A stretch of DNA of 64,000 bases from Mageeibacillus sp. UBA5734 (GTDB lineage: Bacteria; Bacillota; Clostridia; Saccharofermentanales; UBA5734), in the NCBI GenBank assembly GCA_002419365.1, contig DIGA01000095.1:1-64000 (forward strand), read 5' to 3'. The first letter of the stretch is position 1; every line of letters starts with the position of its first letter. Below, in pieces: positions 59,794 to 64,000 of this stretch. The position numbers and the translations under genes were made by a program. Below the pieces are notes generated by a model, which had not been told where the DNA came from, ran no database searches, and saw only the letters and a program-made list of their open reading frames with translations.

Positions 59794-61146
59794 TTAGCCG
59801 GCAATCGGGATACCCATCATGCTGCCAATGGCCTTCAGAGCCAGGATGATGCCAACCCAGATGGTTGCGTAGTCAGCACTGCCCTGCCACCAGGTCAGGC
59901 CCATCAGGTTGACCGCCAGGGCCGAGCCACCGATCTGGATCAGGCCGTTGAGCGTGGTCAGGATGGCAGCAGCTCTCCAGCCACCCGCCTTGTTGGCAAA
60001 GACGGCAATGGTCGCGTTGTCAAAAAACAGCGGGATGAAGCCAGGGACGAGGAAGATCGGGGATTTGAAGATGAGCAGGAGGATCAGGCCGAGGATCTGG
60101 CCGAAAGCACCGAAGATCAGGCCGAGGACGACGGATTTCGGGGCAAAGGCAAAGATGGCGGCACAGTCGACACCGGCGACGGCACCGGGCAGGATCCGTT
60201 CGGAGATGCCTTTGAAGGAGACCATGATTTCACCGACGAACATCCGGACACCGGCGAGCAGGACGTAGATGTTGGCGGTCAGGGTCAGGGCAATCCAGAG
60301 CAGGAAGACAATGTTGTTTTTCAGACCGGCCTGGCCGAATCCTTCAGCACCACGCAGGGTGTTGATGGCGTCACCGCCGATGACCATCATGATGACGGCA
60401 ACAGAAATCAACATGACCAGGAAAGTGGCGATGACGTTGTCTTGCAGGAAGCTGAGCTTGCTCGACATCTTCTTTTTCTCGATATCGTGCTTTTCGGCAT
60501 CACCGAGCTTGCCGGCGATGTTGTATGCGACATAGCTGGCCAGCATCTGCTGGTGAGCAACGGTGAAATCAGCATTCGTGACGGCTTTGGTCGGCTTGAT
60601 CAGCAGGGTGGAGAAGATACCCCAGTACAAGGCAGTGATGATCGAGGCGATCAGAACGGTCGGGACCATGCCCAGGCCGAGGAAGCGCCAGACAATGTAG
60701 GTGCTGATGCCAGCCTGGACGATCATGACGTTGCCAGTCAGGAAGACGGACTTGATCTTGGTGACTTTTCTCATGGCAACGAGCAGGACATTGAGGACGA
60801 AGGCAACCAGCAGGGTATAGATGCCCCAGGAGGCACCGGTTCCGGCTCCCAGAACTGCATCGATTTTCTCGTATCCAGCGGTCATGGTCGGATAGGTGTT
60901 CAGTCCAGCACCCTGGATACCAGTCGATGCGGTCAGGGCTGCAAGCAGCTTGTTGAAATTGCCGATCAGGGCGCCGGATCCCATGCCCAGGACCAGGATG
61001 CCGATCGAGGCCTTGGCTGCACCCATGAATGCCTTGGAGAAGCTCTGTTTCATGGCGACATAGCCAACGAAGACGATGATGGCCATCAGGATGAAGGGTT
61101 GTCCGAAAATCTGTTTGAGCAGGAGATCAAGTACGGACTGCAACAT
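59794..61146 (-). CDS. PTS IIC component, UlaA/SgaT family
   Basis: The 450-residue protein has about ten to eleven hydrophobic segments and the UlaA-type parts GYVAMKQSFSKAFMGAAKASIGILVLGMGSG and GLNTYPTMTAGYEKIDAVLG. It is the membrane channel that imports and phosphorylates L-ascorbate or a related sugar acid or pentitol. Members of this family handle several substrates, so ascorbate is only the prototype. GAGG lies upstream of the ATG. The partner IIB and IIA genes flank it. Confidence 0.92.
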   Translation of the reverse strand: MLQSVLDLLLKQIFGQPFILMAIIVFVGYVAMKQSFSKAFMGAAKASIGILVLGMGSGALIGNFNKLLAALTASTGIQGAGLNTYPTMTAGYEKIDAVLGAGTGASWGIYTLLVAFVLNVLLVAMRKVTKIKSVFLTGNVMIVQAGISTYIVWRFLGLGMVPTVLIASIITALYWGIFSTLLIKPTKAVTNADFTVAHQQMLASYVAYNIAGKLGDAEKHDIEKKKMSSKLSFLQDNVIATFLVMLISVAVIMMVIGGDAINTLRGAEGFGQAGLKNNIVFLLWIALTLTANIYVLLAGVRMFVGEIMVSFKGISERILPGAVAGVDCAAIFAFAPKSVVLGLIFGAFGQILGLILLLIFKSPIFLVPGFIPLFFDNATIAVFANKAGGWRAAAILTTLNGLIQIGGSALAVNLMGLTWWQGSADYATIWVGIILALKAIGSMMGIPIAG

Positions 61147-61166
61147 GATTGATTTACCTCTTTCTT

Positions 61167-62051
61167 CTATGTTTGATTGATTAGAAAATGTGTCTCGATG
61201 AAATGGGCAACACCATCCTGGTTATTGGACAGCGTTTGGTGCGAAGCCCGGGCTTTGACGAGATCTGTGGAATTGTCGACGGCCACGGAGAGACCGGATG
61301 CTTCAAACAGGCTGATGTCATTGTCATAGTCGCCGAATGAGCAGATGCTTGACCGATCCATTGCCAGATGATTCCCAAGCCATTCCAGGGCGGATTTTTT
61401 GGACACGGCCTGGTCAAAAATTCCTGTCAAGCCATAGCCCGTCGCTTCCGTGCAAAGCTGGGGCATGTTTGCAATCAAATCGCCCATTTGGCTGATTTTG
61501 ACCGGATCCTCTTCGTAAACAACGATTTTGATCAGGTCTGTTGTCTTGGCCACCTCCTGGTATTCCTCGAATCCAATCCCAACTGCGTTGATTTTTACGT
61601 TCACACCATTTTTTGCAGCAAGGTGCTCGTAAGCTTCGATGCGGTTGACAATTTTTTCAACGCCCTTGGTGAAGAACATCTTCTCACCCGAATACAGGGT
61701 CAATTCCAATTGACAGGCCGCCGCATAGGCCAGGACTCGTGTGGCAGAAACCTTGTCCATTCCCTGCTGGAAAAGGACCCTTTTCTGTCTGATGTCTTCG
61801 ATGGTTCCCCCGTTGAAAGCAATGTGATAATCACAGGGCAGATAAGGTTCCTGGAACAAGGTCATCATCTGGTTTGCACGGCCAGATGCAAGGCAAAGAA
61901 TCATCCCCCTTTCTTGTGCCCTCTTGAATACATCCCTGGTGTATGTACTGATCTGTTTGTCATCGTTGAGCAACGTCCCATCCAGATCGCACACGATCAG
62001 GCGAGGCGTCGGCGATGACTGCCAGAACGATTCAAGCGCTGTACTTTTCAT
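61167..62051 (-). CDS. Cof-type HAD phosphatase
   Basis: The 294-residue HAD-superfamily IIB protein has motif I CDLDGTLLNDD, motif II LASGRAN, and motifs III/IV KKSALEWLG and CSFGDYDNDISLFEA. Such enzymes dephosphorylate sugar phosphates or flavin nucleotides in the cytoplasm. In a PTS operon it may relieve sugar-phosphate stress or remove phosphate from an intermediate. The ATG lies inside the end of the IIA gene (20-base overlap), so translation is coupled. Confidence 0.9.
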   Translation of the reverse strand: MKSTALESFWQSSPTPRLIVCDLDGTLLNDDKQISTYTRDVFKRAQERGMILCLASGRANQMMTLFQEPYLPCDYHIAFNGGTIEDIRQKRVLFQQGMDKVSATRVLAYAAACQLELTLYSGEKMFFTKGVEKIVNRIEAYEHLAAKNGVNVKINAVGIGFEEYQEVAKTTDLIKIVVYEEDPVKISQMGDLIANMPQLCTEATGYGLTGIFDQAVSKKSALEWLGNHLAMDRSSICSFGDYDNDISLFEASGLSVAVDNSTDLVKARASHQTLSNNQDGVAHFIETHFLINQT

Positions 62052-62490
62052 CGAGTATCAGAAGCTCCTCTACGGACGACACCTTCAGGAGATCTTTGAC
62101 AAAATCTTGGTTTAGAAGGATCAAGGCCAGTTTTTGCATATTTTCTACATGCACATTGTGATCTTTTGAAGCCAGGACAAAAAACAGGCGGGCATCCCGC
62201 TCCGGATTGCCTGGTTCGAAATGAACGGGTTCTTCGGTCTTCATGAAAGCGACCGCATTTTCGAAAACACCGGTGGCATTTTCCTGCGCATGGGGCAGGG
62301 CAATGTCAGGGGCGAGGACGATGTAGGGACCGTATTTGTCGACACAGGCTATAATGCTGTCAATATAGGTTTCATCGATCGATCGGTCAGCGAGCAAGGT
62401 TTCGCATGATGCCTTGACGGCTTCTTGCCAGGTTGGGAAACCTTGATTGAAACTGACGCGCTTCAAATCCACCAATTCCTTCAATAACAT
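62032..62490 (-). CDS. PTS IIA component, fructose/mannitol-ascorbate type
   Basis: The 152-residue soluble EIIA type-2 protein has the phosphorylated His67 in APDIALPHAQEN. It relays phosphate from HPr to the IIB protein encoded downstream. It is closely similar in layout to the EIIA domain at the end of the regulator at 63417, as expected if that regulator senses the same phosphate flow. GGAGAG precedes the ATG. Confidence 0.92.
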   Translation of the reverse strand: MLLKELVDLKRVSFNQGFPTWQEAVKASCETLLADRSIDETYIDSIIACVDKYGPYIVLAPDIALPHAQENATGVFENAVAFMKTEEPVHFEPGNPERDARLFFVLASKDHNVHVENMQKLALILLNQDFVKDLLKVSSVEELLILDEKYSA

Positions 62491-62529
62491 ATGATTGAGC
62501 TCTCCTTTTCAAACGATTAAAGACGTGAC

Positions 62530-63024
62530 TTATGATTGTGGCATTGAATTGATTTTGGCCTGTACGGATGCATCAACCAGGACCGCCGGGCAATGGGCAC
62601 TGATGAAGCCAAGCGTCCGTGACAAGGTGTGCATCGGGAAAACGAGCTTGACAGAAAATTTGTCTGACCGGAATGTGATCTTGGCCTGGTTCAGTTGGTG
62701 TTGGTCGACTTGGATTTGCCGGATGTGTCGCCAGGGAATGGTAAAGAATACTTTGACAATCCCCTTTTCGTTAACGCCCCGTTTGATCGCAAAGGTGGAA
62801 AAGACGAAGAGGAGCGTCAGGATGTTGCGGATCGCCTCGATCTCGGTCGCCATCTGGTTCAAGGTAATGACGAAGACGATGGCCCAGATGACCAGCATGG
62901 TGGTCATGAAATCGTCTTTGCCAGGCATCGGGATGGTCCGGTTGCGCTTGTAGATCAGAAAAGTTTCATATCCGATTCCGGCCAGAAGCAAAATGCTCAG
63001 TAAATAGTTGATTCCATCACGCAT
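62530..63024 (-). CDS. Small membrane protein of unknown function
   Basis: The protein has about 164 residues and two or three N-terminal hydrophobic segments (INYLLSILLLAGIGYETFLIY; MLVIWAIVFVITL; ILTLLFVFSTFAI). A soluble C-terminal half follows (IPWRHIRQIQVDQHQLNQAKI), whose pattern resembles bacterial PH-like domains of small Clostridial membrane proteins. I do not recognise a function. The start could also be GTG 63051 or TTG 63030. It lies 39 bases upstream of the IIA gene on the same strand and so is probably first in the PTS operon. Confidence 0.6.
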   Translation of the reverse strand: MRDGINYLLSILLLAGIGYETFLIYKRNRTIPMPGKDDFMTTMLVIWAIVFVITLNQMATEIEAIRNILTLLFVFSTFAIKRGVNEKGIVKVFFTIPWRHIRQIQVDQHQLNQAKITFRSDKFSVKLVFPMHTLSRTLGFISAHCPAVLVDASVQAKINSMPQS

Positions 63025-63082
63025 ATCCAAATTCTTAAACCTTCTTTTCACCTGCCGGTAAAAACCAGCTCCAGGAGACGTT

Positions 63083-63111
63083 TGACACTCTGAATTTGTT
63101 CTACAGTGTCA
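63083..63111. promoter_or_regulatory. Inverted repeat in the PTS operon promoter region
   Basis: TGACACT (63083-63089) and AGTGTCA (63105-63111) are perfect arms next to a minus-strand TATAGT (63118-63113). This is a plausible operator for the PTS operon. The rest of 63052-63416 shows no gene. Confidence 0.45.
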
Positions 63112-63416
63112 CTATATCTTCACTTGAGCATCAAGAGAAGAACAAGAAATGTACATCGCGTGTGCAAAGATTTCCTGACTGTGCCCTTTGACCCAATGAC
63201 TGGCTTCTCAGACCAGACATGAAAATAGGCACACGAAAAAAACCGGATCACAGCCCCACAAGGAGAGTTGGCTGCATATCCAGTTCTTTTCCGAGGCCTC
63301 TATTCTGAACCATCTGTCCTTGTTCCTTGTACCTGCTTTTACAAGGTGAAGTGCTGATGATGGAGCAGCATCATGGTTCTGTCCTGCATAGATTGAGCCG
63401 GTCTATCCTTGCCTTT

Positions 63417-64000
63417 TCACGGCATCAATCCGGTCATGGGCTGGCCAATCGAAGACCGGATCAATTGATACACCTCGATCTGGCTTTTGGCCTGGAAGAT
63501 CTCTCCGAGGACGTTAGTATTCCGGACCAGCTCCAGGACTTCAGTTAAGATCGTCATATGGCTTTTCTGATCGATCGGAGCGAGGACAATGATCATCCGC
63601 GCGGATTTGCCTTGCGGGAATTCCACCCCAGTCTGCGACACATAGATGGACAGACTGAGCTGATCGACTCCCTGCTCAGGCCGGGCATGGGCCAGGGCGA
63701 TATCCGGGGTCAGGAAAATATAGGAGCCATGTGTCTGCACACAGTCAATCATGGCCTCGACATACCGTTCGGATATTGAATGGTCCTTGACGAGCGGCAG
63801 GGCAGCCAGATGGATGGCTTCCTGCCAGCTGACTGTCTCAAGATTCCAAGTGACGCGGTCTAGTGTCAGCACATCGGCCAGATTGAGATTCAGCTCAACG
63901 ATTTCATCAATAATGGTTTTCGGCGAGACAAAGAACTGCCGGACAGCGGTATAAACGTCTTCGCGGTTTTGTTCGGGGATCAGGCTGGCCAGCCGTTCGA
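63417..64000 (-). CDS. PTS-controlled transcription regulator, C-terminal part (cut by window edge)
   Basis: The frame is open to the window end and ends at 63417, giving about 194 residues. The N-terminal 50 visible residues (EDVYTAVRQFFVSPKTIIDE) lead into an EIIA type-2 domain with the phospho-His in LTPDIALAHARPEQG. Such a domain at the C-terminus is typical of BglG/LicR/MtlR-type activators or antiterminators, whose N-terminal HTH and PRD domains would lie beyond the window. It is upstream of, and in line with, the PTS operon and should control it through phosphorylation by the PTS. Confidence 0.8.
   Translation of the reverse strand, partial: ERLASLIPEQNREDVYTAVRQFFVSPKTIIDEIVELNLNLADVLTLDRVTWNLETVSWQEAIHLAALPLVKDHSISERYVEAMIDCVQTHGSYIFLTPDIALAHARPEQGVDQLSLSIYVSQTGVEFPQGKSARMIIVLAPIDQKSHMTILTEVLELVRNTNVLGEIFQAKSQIEVYQLIRSSIGQPMTGLMP

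Noticed and set aside
1..64000. tRNA, rRNA, CRISPR, insertion sequence or prophage
   Set aside because: Looked for conserved tRNA arms, regular spaced repeats, transposase or phage proteins by eye; none seen.

Overview
The window looks like chromosomal DNA of a fermentative, probably anaerobic member of the Bacillota (Clostridia-like), of medium-to-high GC. The case rests on lipoprotein substrate-binding proteins with Ala/Thr-rich linkers, LytS/YesM-type histidine kinases paired with AraC-type response regulators, strong AGGAGG ribosome sites with occasional GTG/TTG starts, PTS, EtfAB, a 2[4Fe-4S] ferredoxin and an RnfC subunit. No rRNA, tRNA, CRISPR array, insertion sequence or prophage was seen. 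Almost everything is uptake and catabolism of sugars, sugar derivatives or organic acids, each module with its own regulator. The species is not identifiable from the sequence alone.

Layout. 1-0.35 kb: start of a sugar-binding lipoprotein, cut by the window edge, divergent from an ArsR-type regulator. 1.7-5.1 kb: OpuC-type osmoprotectant ABC transporter. 5.2-12.2 kb: minus-strand operon of an alkyl-DHAP-synthase-like FAD dehydrogenase, YihN-like MFS transporter, EtfB, EtfA, SDR and FGGY kinase, with a divergent RpiR regulator and clear operators. 13.3-14.8 kb: lone multicopper oxidase. 15.1-29.6 kb: a ten-gene minus-strand locus with a YesN/YesM two-component system, two ABC permeases, a binding protein, sulfatase, glycosidase, CutC, a large transglutaminase-like protein and a ROK kinase, which suggests use of a sulfated glycan. 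29.9 kb: small ferredoxin. 30.2-33.6 kb: a second YesN/YesM pair. 33.8-42.4 kb: an orphan binding protein, then a complete ribose/AI-2-type ABC transporter, an FGGY (LyxK-like) kinase and a D-allulose 3-epimerase, closed by a strong terminator. 42.5-46.5 kb: orphan RnfC, RarD-like permease, small alpha/beta hydrolase and an AraC regulator. 46.8-55.8 kb: two complete TRAP transporters in convergent operons meeting at 50.73 kb, with an amidohydrolase, an aldose-epimerase-like protein and a divergent NagA. 56.0-58.3 kb: a decayed rarD fragment, a Fic protein and an AraC regulator. 58.4-64.0 kb: an ascorbate-type PTS operon (IIB, IIC, IIA) with a URO-D-family protein, a Cof phosphatase, a small membrane protein and the C-terminus of a PTS-controlled regulator.

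How it works together. External substrates are sensed by the two YesMN systems or by intracellular RpiR, AraC, ArsR or PTS-type regulators. They enter by ABC, TRAP, MFS or PTS, and are then phosphorylated, epimerised, desulfated or oxidised for glycolysis. Four of the five complete sugar or organic-acid binding-protein genes are followed by a strong hairpin, a likely device for making more binding protein than membrane subunits. The least conventional parts are the Etf-linked AGPS-like dehydrogenase/kinase cluster, the transglutaminase-like protein with a second degenerate domain, and the URO-D-family protein inside a PTS operon.
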